This document shows, in pieces, positions 21,245 to 31,814 of a DNA stretch of 64,000 nucleotides. The position numbers and the translations under genes are program-made. Within the stretch, counting starts at the first letter, position 1. Every line of letters starts with the position of its first letter. The DNA is from Gonocerus acuteangulatus (lineage: Eukaryota > Arthropoda > Insecta > Hemiptera > Coreidae). The stretch is taken from NCBI GenBank assembly GCA_946811695.1, contig OX328130.1, positions 68,851,813 through 68,915,812 on the forward strand. Reading direction: 5' to 3'. The notes beneath the pieces are model-generated. The model saw only the letters and a list, made by a program, of their open reading frames with translations, was not told the origin of the DNA and ran no database searches.

Positions 21245-21664
21245 ATGACAGAGATTTTTCAACAAATACAAGACCTACAAACTTACGGCTTACAAGTGTT
21301 TCTTCTTTGGATACCCGGACACAAGGACATCTCAGGAAACACAGAAGCCGACAAATATGCTAAACACGCAACAGAAAAACGTACAACAGACGTGGAAGAA
21401 CTGACACTACAAGACTTACAAATGAACATAAAAACATACTTACAACATGAATGGAAAAACATTTGGACCAACACACAAAGCAACAAATTAAGAGAAATTA
21501 AGAAAACAGTATGCGTTAGGCCATCAACCAACAGACCAACCCGAAGAGACGAGATTACGTATCGGACATTCGTTGCTGACACATCCCTATTTAATGACGA
21601 GACAATACAGACCAGTTTGAGCAATATGCAACACAAACTTGACTATAAAACACATACTGACTGA
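21245..21664 (+). pseudogene. LINE RNase H / C-terminal fragment
   Basis: A 139-codon frame with the RNase H end motif LLWIPGHKDISGNTEADKYA, related to WVPSHRDIGLSQKADEEA and WLPGHKDLGQNTTADKH elsewhere in the window. The frame then leaves the usual LINE C-terminus and runs into the tandem array at 21633, where it stops. 5'-truncated. Confidence 0.8.
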
Positions 21665-22100
21665 CTGAAAAGAACGAGACAGACTAAACTTGACTATAAA
21701 ACACATACTGACTGATTGAAAAGAGCGAGACAGACTAAACTTGACTATAAAACACATACTGACTGATTGAAAAGAACGAGACAGACTAAACTTGACTATA
21801 AAACACATACTGACTGATTGAAAAGAACGAGAACGAACTAAACTTGACTATAAAACACATACTGACTGATTGAAAAGAACGAGACAGACTAAGCTTGACT
21901 ATAAAATACATACTGACTGATTGAAAAGAACGAGACAGACTAAACTTGACTATAAAACATATACTGACTGATTGAAAAGAACGAGACAGACTAAACTTGA
22001 CTATAAAACACATACTGACTGATTGAAAAAAACGAGACAGACTAAGCTTGACTATAAAACACATACTGACTGATTGAAAAGAACGAGACAGACTAACATG
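21633..22100 (+). repeat. 51-bp tandem array, about 9 units
   Basis: Unit CTTGACTATAAAACACATAC + TGACTGATTGAAAAGAACGAGACAGACTAAA in two blocks, 51 bp (17 codons), so the minus strand reads as a repeated 17-residue peptide. The array begins in the last LINE codons. Units differ by only a few bases. Confidence 0.92.
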
Positions 22101-22450
22101 AACGAACTTTTGACAGATAACAGTTCACATATAAACAATACTCACCTTAAAGACTCAAATATTTACAATTTCATATAGCACACGCACACAGAATAGAATT
22201 TATTAAAACATGTATGACTTAACGTGAAGTATAGTAATGGACACAGTCCTTAAACCTTTGAGCGTAGTTGTGCGTAAAAATGTGCAAACGTTTCACACAA
22301 GAGCCTTGTGCATATATATATATATGTAAATATACCACTCACAGGTCATAATAAACAGTAAATGAAAAATGTATATATATATATATATATATGAGAGTGG
22401 TTTTCTTAAAATCAATAAAATAATCATTACACAGGTCTTCGAAAAAAATA
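22101..22450. other. Probable LINE 3' UTR tail and (TA)n runs
   Basis: Sequence continuing from the LINE array, with TA runs at 22313-22325 and 22371-22391. Confidence 0.4.
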
Positions 22451-22709
22451 CTGCTTAAACTTCTGGCTTTTCGTTTGTAGGTTTCCAGATACACTTTCTA
22501 TAGGTCCTTTAACGTAGAAAAACGAATGAAACCATTTACAAGGCTATATCTGTAATCCTTTTCGAGTTAAGTCCATAAAACTTGATTTTCTAACTAATTT
22601 TCGGTTAGGGTATTTAGAATCGTTGGATTCAGATGAAATATTCTCTGCATGTTTGAAATTCATCCGAACTGTGATTTTTGTATTTTGGTTACATTTGGAG
22701 TGGAAGTAT

Positions 22710-23870
22710 TGTGACGTGGCGCCCTGCGGGGAGTGAGAACCTGCTTTCTCTACCTCTTTGGACTGATAACATTTCACGTTTTATATTTTATTTGGAATTC
22801 GCACCACTTGTAAATGTTTACTATCCACAAAAGATAGTCAATTTTCTTCTCCATTTTGGATGTAACAGTTTCGTATATAATTTAAGATTTTTATTCTTCT
22901 GTTTTTCTCCCCCGTGGTCGGTAGGCCTTGGAGGAGTGGCGTCGGTTCTAAGGGGAGTCTGTGAGAAAATGGCGTAGAAGCAGGTGCTAAGGAAAAAAGT
23001 TATTCTTTGCAAATATGAGGTTTCCAGCTTTTAAGGAGGGACTGAGGCGTCCTTTTTGTTAACAATGAAAATGAAGACCCAGTAGCACGAAGAGGCGGCA
23101 TTTGTCTTCTCGGTTTATCGTTTTGGCCGAACATGTGATTGGAACTCCATGTGGTAGGCTTCTAGAGCATATTGTGGGACATATGAGTGAGTAACCCATC
23201 CATTTTATCTTCTACTGGATACCAGTCTCCACGTTTCATTTATCTCCAGGCCTCATTTAAACTTTTTTTTTCCTTTTGCCGTTCAAGTACTGCCATGAGT
23301 GCAAGTAACTATATTATTCAATACTTGGATACTATTGATTCTTCTTGTGATATTTTTATGTATATATATATATATATTTATGCTTTTATTTAGAGTCTAA
23401 TTTTGTTCTTCCCAGATTACTGATAGTATCTGGGGTATATACATGTGTGTTTATCTATCGATACCTTTTGCTATATTGTTCAGTATTGGAATGATATTAG
23501 TTCTTCTTGTGATATTTAGAGTATATATGTATTCATGCTTACCCTTTATTTGGGCATTTATTTATTTATTTATTTTTTTTGGTATTCATAGATATTTATA
23601 ATATTTAAGGTATATATATGTGTGTAAATGTATTTGTTGTCTTACGGGGAACATTTTGTACTTTATTTCAATATAGTTACCAGCTCTGGAGTATCTTGTT
23701 GTTTTCTTTTTTTTTTTATTTGGATCACCTGGGTTTCTACCTAATTGAACCTGGCTATCCGTTGTCTATCCGGATAAATTGTACCACCCCAGGTGTGGGT
23801 AAGTGAGTCTCGCTTTAAACTGTTTTTCTTTTGTTTTAATATTCTTTCAAATCAAATTTATTTCGGTACA
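22710..23870 (+). repeat. 5' long terminal repeat
   Basis: Begins TGTGACGTGGCGCCCTGCGG and ends TTTATTTCGGTACA (TG...CA boundaries). By eye it differs from the 3' LTR by a shorter TA run (23357-23374) and one visible substitution near 23627. Confidence 0.92.
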
Positions 23871-23876
23871 ATTTAA

Positions 23877-23894
23877 TGGCGCCCGAACATTGGA
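23877..23894 (+). promoter_or_regulatory. Primer-binding site, tRNA-Lys type
   Basis: TGGCGCCCGAACATTGGA starts 6 bp after the LTR. The first 13 bases match the 3' end complement of lysine tRNAs used by many retroelements. Confidence 0.82.
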
Positions 23895-24050
23895 CTTTTG
23901 GTTCCACTTTTATTTGGTAATTTAGCTTCTTATGTTACATAGATTTTTATATTCGCTCTTCTTTGTCTAATATCTTTCTTACCCTAGTAGTGGTTAGTTC
24001 CTATTTTTTTTCTATACTTATTTAGTCTCGTTTCTTGTATAATTGTCATC

Positions 24051-26627
24051 ATGTCTTCATTTGAGAAGTTGTCTACCGCACAAAAACATAAACTTTTACT
24101 TTCTCGTAGGGGAACAGTGTTTGCCTTGGTCAGCGAGATTTATCAGGCGTCAAGAACAGTGACAGCTGAAACTGCTTCTAAGTTTAGAACTAAATTTGAT
24201 AGGTTGGTTAAGTCGGAAGCCGAATGGGCAGAAATCCGTGCAGCAATTGAGCTCTTTAATGTCTCATTAAATGATGATGAAGTTGGGAATTTCACCATCT
24301 CTATCTCAGCGGAAGAATGGTCTTTCTCTGATGCAGTAGATCAGGCAAAAGAGAATTATCTTGCCTTTGCGCAGACAGCAACTGTTCAACCTTTGAATAA
24401 AGGAGAAATTACTCATGTTACTCCACTCAGTGATAACCTCCTCCCTCGTATCTCTATTCCTACATTCTCAGGGGAAACTGAGAAATTTGTGGAATTTCTG
24501 TCATTGTTCGAATCTGTCGTTGATAACAACAAAAATATCTCCGATATTGCCAAATTTCAATATTTAAGATCTTCATTATCTGGCGATGCACTTTCGGTCA
24601 TCGCTGGAATTGATTTACTTCCCCAAAATTATGTCATTGCTTTGGAAGCCTTGAAAAATAGATATCAGAATAAGAGACGCTTGGCTAGTATATATTACCG
24701 TAAGGTCACGGAGTTTTCTCCTCTGTCGAATTGTTCACATAAGGAACTTCAGCGGTTTTTAACCACCCATACTAATAGCTTTTGTGCTTTGGAAAAAGTT
24801 GGTATTCCTGATATTAAGGACTTCATGAAATTGCAATTGGCTTTGACAAACCTAGATCCTGGTAGTCGTCGCGCATTTGAAGATGAATATTCATCTACTT
24901 CCTTTCCTTCATATGATGATTTAATTAAATTTATAACCAGTCGCAGTCGGACAGCAGAGTTGATGTCTGAAGAAGTTCGACCCGTGAAGAAGCCTGACAG
25001 TTCAGCTGGCAAAAAGAAGAGGATTACCTCTCCGACGTACCAACTATATTCAGCAGAGGACAACTCATCCCCTCCATCGGATGAATGTTCGGAGGAAAAT
25101 AAAAGCCTGAAAGTATCTGATGATTCGCCTGTTTTGGCTTGTCCTGTTGCACCTCGCCCACATCAAGATAGAGCTCCACCACCGGTTCGAAGAAAAGCTC
25201 CACTACAATGTTGGAATTGTAAAGGACCTCATGTATATCGTAAATGCACTTTGCCTCGATCACGATTTTGTTTTAAGTGTGGACATTCTGGAGTAACAAA
25301 AATTAATTGTCCCAAGTGTAAACCGGGAATCCCGAGTGGTTCAGCCCCCAGAGTATTTTCAGTAGAAGCAGTTGGCCCAGCTGATTTATGGTATGATTTG
25401 AAGATGAAGTGGGTGAAGAGTCAGCCTCATAACCACCCTGAATGGATGGTTCGTCAAGAACGTCTGTACCATTATCGAAAAGATTCCAAGAAGAATGGAA
25501 TGGATCGAGAAGAACCTGAAGCTTGGAAGTTGGTTGTACCCTCGTACCAAAGGAACAAGGTTTTGGAGGAGAACCATACAGCTACACAAGCAGGACACCC
25601 TGGTATCGCCAAGACCTATTGGCGCGTTGCACAATCATATTACTGGCCTGGTATGTATGATGATATTTCACGTTTTGTTCGCCGTTGCAAAGTTTGTCAG
25701 AGAGTGAAAGCCAATAATCAGCCCAGTAGAGGATGGATGCAGCATCGGCAAATCCAAGCCCCTTGGGATTGCGTCAGCTTTGACATAATGGGCCCTTATC
25801 CTCGTAGTGCTCAAGGGTTTACCCACCTTTTGGTGTTTCAAGATGTTTTCACACGTTGGGTGGAGTTGGTCCCCTTAAGGAATACCTCTGCTGCTTTGGT
25901 TGCTGAAAAGTTTAGAAATGTCATCCTTAACCGTTTTGGTTGTCCCAGAGTCATCATCACCGACAATGGTACTAATCTCGTAAGCAAATGTATTGGTAAG
26001 ATCACCGAGTCTTGTGGTATCTACCATCACCGCACCCCTTTCTATCATTCCCAAGCCAATCCTGTTGAGAGGTCTAATCGTAACATCAAACAGATCATCA
26101 CTTCTTACTTGCAGGGATCTCACAAGAACTGGGATAAGTTCATTGGTGAAATCCAGTTTGCGCTCAATTCCGTTTGCCAAGAGTCCACCAAGTTCTCTCC
26201 GGCTTTCCTCAATTATGGTCGGGAACTCCGCATGGCTAATAGCCCCCGTTTTACTAGTCAGGACCATGATATTGATCTGAATCAGGATGTTAGTCCAGCC
26301 AAGGAAAGATGGGCTCAACGTATGAAGAAAATGAAGGAGATCTTCCACGCTGTAGAAGAAAATGTGGTGAAAGCCCAAGATACACAGATGAACCGTTACA
26401 ACCTCAGACGAAGGGAAGAGACCTTCAAGCCTGGAGATCAAGTCCTCAGGAAGAGCTTTCCGCAATCCTCTAAACCCAATTCGTTCTGTGCCAAGCTAGT
26501 GCCCAAGTTTATCGGTCCTTTCAAGGTCCCCCGTGTTAGCCCAGCTGGAGTCTGTTGGTTGGAAGATGAGAAAGGATCACAAGCAGGGAAATGGCATGCT
26601 CGTAACCTCAAACCCTACAATTGTTGA
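24051..26627 (+). CDS. Gag-integrase fusion protein of LTR retrotransposon
   Basis: An intact 858-residue ORF. Residues about 1-240 are a Gag/capsid-like region with the DUF1759-type segment ISIPTFSGETEKFVEFLSLF. Residues 387-423 hold a zinc knuckle (C387, C390, H394, C399) and a second Cys cluster with GVT in place of the usual H. A basic, low-complexity stretch precedes them. From about residue 440 integrase begins: the H509/H516/C546/C549 zinc domain, catalytic D578, D638 and E673 in the DNG and ANPVER motifs, and a C-terminal GPF module (about residues 822-824). The usual protease-RT-RNase H block is missing without disturbing the frame. ATG at 24051 is the first in frame after the leader. 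Non-autonomous in reverse transcription; the other parts look functional. Confidence 0.93.
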   Translation: MSSFEKLSTAQKHKLLLSRRGTVFALVSEIYQASRTVTAETASKFRTKFDRLVKSEAEWAEIRAAIELFNVSLNDDEVGNFTISISAEEWSFSDAVDQAKENYLAFAQTATVQPLNKGEITHVTPLSDNLLPRISIPTFSGETEKFVEFLSLFESVVDNNKNISDIAKFQYLRSSLSGDALSVIAGIDLLPQNYVIALEALKNRYQNKRRLASIYYRKVTEFSPLSNCSHKELQRFLTTHTNSFCALEKVGIPDIKDFMKLQLALTNLDPGSRRAFEDEYSSTSFPSYDDLIKFITSRSRTAELMSEEVRPVKKPDSSAGKKKRITSPTYQLYSAEDNSSPPSDECSEENKSLKVSDDSPVLACPVAPRPHQDRAPPPVRRKAPLQCWNCKGPHVYRKCTLPRSRFCFKCGHSGVTKINCPKCKPGIPSGSAPRVFSVEAVGPADLWYDLKMKWVKSQPHNHPEWMVRQERLYHYRKDSKKNGMDREEPEAWKLVVPSYQRNKVLEENHTATQAGHPGIAKTYWRVAQSYYWPGMYDDISRFVRRCKVCQRVKANNQPSRGWMQHRQIQAPWDCVSFDIMGPYPRSAQGFTHLLVFQDVFTRWVELVPLRNTSAALVAEKFRNVILNRFGCPRVIITDNGTNLVSKCIGKITESCGIYHHRTPFYHSQANPVERSNRNIKQIITSYLQGSHKNWDKFIGEIQFALNSVCQESTKFSPAFLNYGRELRMANSPRFTSQDHDIDLNQDVSPAKERWAQRMKKMKEIFHAVEENVVKAQDTQMNRYNLRRREETFKPGDQVLRKSFPQSSKPNSFCAKLVPKFIGPFKVPRVSPAGVCWLEDEKGSQAGKWHARNLKPYNC

Positions 26628-26649
26628 TAATTTCTGGCGGTTCTCCCTC

Positions 26650-26661
26650 TAAGGAAGGGGG
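26650..26661 (+). promoter_or_regulatory. Polypurine tract
   Basis: AAGGAAGGGGG lies directly before the 3' LTR, the standard place for plus-strand priming. Confidence 0.75.
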
Positions 26662-26664
26662 TAT

Positions 26665-27311
26665 TGTGACGTGGCGCCCTGCGGGGAGTGAGAACCTGCT
26701 TTCTCTACCTCTTTGGACTGATAACATTTCACGTTTTATATTTTATTTGGAATTCGCACCACTTGTAAATGTTTACTATCCACAAAAGATAGTCAATTTT
26801 CTTCTCCATTTTGGATGTAACAGTTTCGTATATAATTTAAGATTTTTATTCTTCTGTTTTTCTCCCCCGTGGTCGGTAGGCCTTGGAGGAGTGGCGTCGG
26901 TTCTAAGGGGAGTCTGTGAGAAAATGGCGTAGAAGCAGGTGCTAAGGAAAAAAGTTATTCTTTGCAAATATGAGGTTTCCAGCTTTTAAGGAGGGACTGA
27001 GGCGTCCTTTTTGTTAACAATGAAAATGAAGACCCAGTAGCACGAAGAGGCGGCATTTGTCTTCTCGGTTTATCGTTTTGGCCGAACATGTGATTGGAAC
27101 TCCATGTGGTAGGCTTCTAGAGCATATTGTGGGACATATGAGTGAGTAACCCATCCATTTTATCTTCTACTGGATACCAGTCTCCACGTTTCATTTATCT
27201 CCAGGCCTCATTTAAACTTTTTTTTTCCTTTTGCCGTTCAAGTACTGCCATGAGTGCAAGTAACTATATTATTCAATACTTGGATACTATTGATTCTTCT
27301 TGTGATATTTT

Positions 27312-27376
<65 letters not shown>

Positions 27377-27865
27377 GCTTTTATTTAGAGTCTAATTTTG
27401 TTCTTCCCAGATTACTGATAGTATCTGGGGTATATACATGTGTGTTTATCTATCGATACCTTTTGCTATATTGTTCAGTATTGGAATGATATTAGTTCTT
27501 CTTGTGATATTTAGAGTATATATGTATTCATGCTTACCCTTTATTTGGGCATTTATTTATTTATTTATTTTTTTTGGTATTCATAGATATTTATAATATT
27601 TAAGGTATATATATGTGTGTACATGTATTTGTTGTCTTACGGGGAACATTTTGTACTTTATTTCAATATAGTTACCAGCTCTGGAGTATCTTGTTGTTTT
27701 CTTTTTTTTTTTATTTGGATCACCTGGGTTTCTACCTAATTGAACCTGGCTATCCGTTGTCTATCCGGATAAATTGTACCACCCCAGGTGTGGGTAAGTG
27801 AGTCTCGCTTTAAACTGTTTTTCTTTTGTTTTAATATTCTTTCAAATCAAATTTATTTCGGTACA
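26665..27865 (+). repeat. 3' long terminal repeat
   Basis: Same boundaries as the 5' LTR. It is 40 bp longer, fully explained by an expanded (TA)n at 27317-27371. Confidence 0.92.
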
Positions 27866-28455
27866 GTATTCTCAAAATAAATATTTTTGTTAATAGACAT
27901 GTGCGGTTTAATGATTTTCGTATATTTTCGTATCTCTAAAATGGCTGGGAAATCGTGGTAGTATTGACAGTAACCATTCGAAAGCTTAATATATTTCCAA
28001 AAGAAACGTTTCTGAAGACATTTTCGATAGCACATTCACAAACATAGAAATAAACGCTTAAAAGTTTAAAGTTCTTGGTTTCGTTTTTTTTTTTTTTTTT
28101 TTTTTTTGTGTGTGTTTGATTTCTTCAGTCTTTTATTACTAGTTGTTTTTTTTTTAATTGATTTTTAGCACTTATATTGACTTATATTAGCCAGTAAAGT
28201 CCTTATAATTTTTAGTGGTTTATCATAGATCTGTCCGACTGGACGTAGGGAGAAATTTCCGCAAATGTATATTCTGAAATTTTTTCTTCAAGATTTCATT
28301 GGCGCAGACGTTGTAATTTTTCCTAAAATATTAACTACATAATGACCATGGATATTAATTATGGAAACGCGCTAAGGTGACGCAGTTCCTGCAAATTGGA
28401 CTTCATTAATTTCTTTTAATTTGCTAGCTAGACAAGAAACGTAAAATACTAAAAA

Positions 28456-28575
28456 TAAAAATACTTAGCACTCCGTGCCAAAGGTCGTAGGTTCGATTTC
28501 CACTATGGGGTGGTGCCTTTTCTTTAGAAAAAAAAAATGCATCAGCCCTACCCTGGCTAGAAAAGGGTAACCTTA
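28456..28575 (+). mobile_element. tRNA-derived SINE, family S2, partial
   Basis: Starts inside the tRNA-like head (TTAGCACTCCGTGCCAAAGGTC), has B box GGTTCGATTTCC, and a body CTACCCTGGCTAGAAAAGGGTAACC shared with the copies at 56165-56372 and 63190-63312. Confidence 0.8.
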
Positions 28576-29673
28576 AAATTAAATAATTATGTTTTCTTTG
28601 GATTATGTCGCCTAAAATCTAGGCACACTGTTCGTATATTACACAAAATATTATAACCATTACCCTCTCATAACTTAGAACCAGAAATCAGGAATATAGT
28701 AATAGTTGTGAGTAAAATTGCAAATGATCATTCTTCTGGAATAGTTTCTGAGATATAAGCGACGCAAAATCGGAATTTATAGGACTCTCTCACTCTTCAA
28801 AATTATTGGGTACTTCCCGAAAAGTTAGAGACTTGAAAGTTTGCATTAGGTTGTTATTAAAGGCAAAAATCGAAAATTCCTGAAAAGTTATATTTGACTC
28901 TGCTCCCGGGGAGGGGTGGGGGTGCTAGTTTTGTACTTTTTGTTACTTCGGAATCCCATAATTCCTTCCGAAACGCATAATTCCTTCCGATATGTGGGGT
29001 ATCAAATGAATCGTCTCGGTTGTGTTGGCTATTCTTGTACATGCAAAAATACCCGACAAACAGCTCGAAGCGTCATGTCCTTGGATCATTCTCCTGAAGT
29101 CAAACTTCGACTTCGCAAACTCAAAAATCACCCAATAACGTTGAAAAAAATGGTATTCAATGTTATTTTTTTTAGTGATTTCAGTTTTCTTAAAGATGTC
29201 ATTGAAGTAGGTTTTTAAATTTTTCTTAAAATATTTATTATATCTATTCAGAGTTTTCCAAACGAAAATAGTGATAAGAAAGTTGTTCAATGCACAAAGA
29301 TGACGCAGTTCCTCGGAATCGGCCTTTTTATACACCCCCGGTGTGCTTAAGTGGCCAACATGTGGTATTCATCAAAGCCTTGAGCTGGAACCCGAAATTC
29401 GCTGATTGGAGGGTTTTTCTGTAGCAATAAAGTTAATTGCGCTGTAGTAAAGGACGGTGATGTCCAGTCCGTCCCTTTGTCTTTTAATCTACTGTTTCTT
29501 TCATGTGAACTAAACACGGGGCAGCTGTAAAACACATAACGCACATTGGACGTTAAAGTTCACACATATTTCAGAACATTTTCATCACCCAAAATGTCTA
29601 CATGGGAAGAAACCACGCTGATGTGGTTGACTTGAAGCCATATCCAAAACCGATGTTGAGAAAAATGAAAAAA
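28576..29673. other. Intergenic; probable decayed HINE-like copy
   Basis: 28710-28830 resembles 10540-10700 (TTTCTGAGATAT, AATCGGAATTTATA), and 29284-29327 is a family-A-type 3' end (AAGATGACGCAGTTCCT...CGG). No gene was recognised. 29335-29673 is unassigned. Confidence 0.45.
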
Positions 29674-30107
29674 AAAGTCCGACTCGCAGGAACTCAGTCA
29701 TCTTAACGTGGTTCCGTTCATATTCCCTGTGCCTTTAGTAAAGCAGTAGAATCTGTTATTGGTAGGTTTTGATCTTACGTGAAAATATAAAATATCTTAA
29801 TGAGAAGGAAGATTTAAGGCGCCACAACAGGAAACTGATAGTATTCTAAGTGGAAATTACTCCCCTTGCTTTCTCAACGTTCGCTATGGGAAACACTAAT
29901 ACCAATACGTTTCTCATTTTCATACATTATTTTACTATAACACTATTTTTTCTATTAAATTCGATTAAAAAAAGCCATAAACCAATTAAAAGTGAGAAAA
30001 CCCCGCTGAAAAGAACGATTCTGAAGTTTTAAGCACTTATTTCTCATTGACATCGCCCCAACAAAAATCACATCTGAGCCTTTTTTGTAGGGAATTTAGT
30101 AAGCATC

Positions 30108-30880
30108 CCTAACCCCTAAAAATATTCGCGTAAATAGAAGAAATGCCTTTTTACATAAACTACAAAACTCACAAACAAGGCTTTTCTCCCATTTACGCGA
30201 ATATTTTTCAAAAAACTCTCCCGACCTCCCACCTAGTATTTTCCCATGCCCCTTGTGTATCCTTCCATTAACACCTTTTTCTCCTTTCAAGTCATAAAAT
30301 GTCATAAACAGGTCTTTGATCCCTACCGACCACCTCCTCCCACCACCTGCTTTGTTTTCAGTTCCATATACCCTAGTAGATTCCTTTTTTCTCAGACACT
30401 TCCACAATGGTTACTTAACTGTCAACATTGGTCTTCCTCTGCCTCCCGGCATTTTCATTGGTATGTAGTATCTTATTTCTTTGTAAAATAAATTAATGTT
30501 ACTATTAGCACCTATTTACTTATATAAACTTCAATAAAATAGCCGTTAATGACCCCAACGGTTGACACGCCTTAAATTCAACAAAAAAACAAAAAAAAAT
30601 AGCCTTTTTTCTTCTTTTTCTGTTATGTTTCTATTGATTTTCATTCTACTCATTCTAAGAATTTAAGACGAAATTGTTCTTTTATAATAAGTTGATTGTA
30701 TTTATAGTTCTGTTACTTATCTCAATTATAAACTTTTCTGTATTAATTTCTGTTTTTCTTGTTATTTTAGCTGACGAAGGCTACCAGTGAGTAGCCGAAA
30801 CGTCCTAAATATAGATTTTTTAAACAAAAATCGTATTGAGGTTTCTTTAGCCGAATCCCAACCATTCCATCTTTACTTGT
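30108..30880 (+). mobile_element. Penelope-like 3' segment with terminal repeat
   Basis: A pyrimidine-rich body and a terminal-repeat end with the hammerhead-like motif, then AGCCGAATCCCAACCATTCC, which also marks the copies at 31815-32057 and 53676-55035. A perfect 18-bp inverted pair AAAAATATTCGCGTAAAT / ATTTACGCGAATATTTTT (30118-30208) lies at its start. Confidence 0.6.
30766..30809 (+). ncRNA. Hammerhead-ribozyme-like motif, family P1 (best copy)
   Basis: 5-bp stem I (TTTAG 30766-30770 with CTAAA 30805-30809), core CTGACGA (30771-30777), one extra A, a perfect 6-bp stem II (GGCTAC 30779-30784 / GTAGCC 30791-30796), GAAA, then CGTC whose ACGT is self-complementary (zero-loop stem III), with predicted cleavage after C30804. 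All core bases fit the hammerhead consensus except the extra A after CUGANGA. Confidence 0.65.
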
Positions 30881-31265
30881 TAAAGACATCGCTTAGAAAT
30901 GGTTTCATTTGTTTTTTTATGTTAAGAAACCAATAAAACTAGTACCTGCATGCATGTAAAAACGTAAGCATTCCGATTTTTTCGCTCGAATTTCGCTCCA
31001 AAAGTCATGTTCTTGTCGTAGGGTTCTGCTGGTTAAATTATGCAAAAGATTTTTGTACCAAATTTCCTCAAAAACGGACCTTTTTCTTAGACGGTGGGGG
31101 CGCAAACAGACAAATATATATATAGACAATTTGAACCTCCTTTGTATGCGTTATCTATTGGATCGGAAACATGAAATTTTTTTGTCGGCACTTCCAGATT
31201 GGATCATGAGGCCAGCCTCATAATCGGGTTTCCCCAGTATAGCGGAGAGAGGAACCGCGCTAAAA

Positions 31266-31814
31266 CATACCAATAATGGTTGAGTCGGCGCAGCTATTGC
31301 GTGTCGGAATTTTGTTTTATTCTGTCACTGTCCTGATGTTGTTGCCAAGAGTGCCCGAAAGCGCCGTATAATATTAAAAAAGATTATGAAATGAAAAATG
31401 CATGTCTGCCAGGAACCACGTACTCTGCTAACGAGACTAATTTCACTATGCTTCTCATCTTCCTGTGTTCCATATTCCAGATAGAGAGATCTGAGGATTT
31501 CACCCTCCCACCATATATACCTCATTATCCAGGTAGTCACATCCAGTATAGTACAAGGCTTTGTGGATCCGACATCCTTCCGGTCAGGTAATTCCATGCT
31601 AGCATCAAACAGTCTGTCCAATAGCGAATTGCCGGGTATGAGGTTTTCCCAACCTCTTTAGGCTTATAATTATCAACATGGAAAACATTGTGAACCAACA
31701 CTCATGCAATAAAAATAATTAGGTCTTAGATAAAATATTTCTGTACCGAAATTAGTAAAAATTATCCCCTTCCTTAAGATGCTAGAGTGGGAATTATCAA
31801 ATGTATGATAAGCA
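31266..31814. other. Intergenic, nothing recognised
   Basis: A 98-codon minus frame (31325-31621) has no recognisable domain. Otherwise unremarkable. Confidence 0.45.

Larger units (their letters stand above)
22710..27865 (+). mobile_element. LTR retrotransposon with Gag-integrase ORF, recent insertion
   Basis: A complete element: 1161-bp 5' LTR, primer-binding site, one 858-codon ORF, polypurine tract and 1201-bp 3' LTR, flanked by a 4-bp target duplication GTAT (22706-22709, 27866-27869). The integrase type and GPF motif point to a Ty3/gypsy-like lineage, while the Gag resembles the DUF1759 group. Protease, RT and RNase H are absent, so it must depend on another element in trans. Confidence 0.9.
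22450..28410 (+). mobile_element. HINE-like family A copy hosting the LTR element
   Basis: 22450-22705 and 27870-28080 align with the internal part of the family A copy at 42740-43160 (for example GGTTACATTTGGAGT directly before the insertion). The 3' end GGAAACGCGCTAAGGTGACGCAGTTCCTGC at 28352-28408 closes it. The 5.16-kb LTR element splits it at 22706-27869. Confidence 0.7.
29674..31265 (-). mobile_element. HINE-like family A copy with a Penelope insertion
   Basis: The minus strand starts TTTTAGCGCGGTTCCTCTCTCC (31265) and ends ...GATGACTGAGTTCCTGCGAGTCGGACTTTT (29674). It shares the body with 14078-15494. A short (TA)n lies at 31111-31121. Bases about 30108-30880 replace part of the body with a Penelope-type segment. 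Confidence 0.7.

Noticed and set aside
21587..22064. Minus-strand genes with a repeated 17-residue peptide
   Set aside because: Consequence of a 51-bp (3 x 17) tandem repeat in a LINE 3' region.
25875..26465. 196-codon antisense frame in the integrase region
   Set aside because: Lies opposite conserved integrase codons and has no recognisable domain; shadow frame.
24051..26627. Endogenous retrovirus
   Set aside because: No envelope-like ORF and no reverse transcriptase; better described as a non-autonomous LTR retrotransposon.
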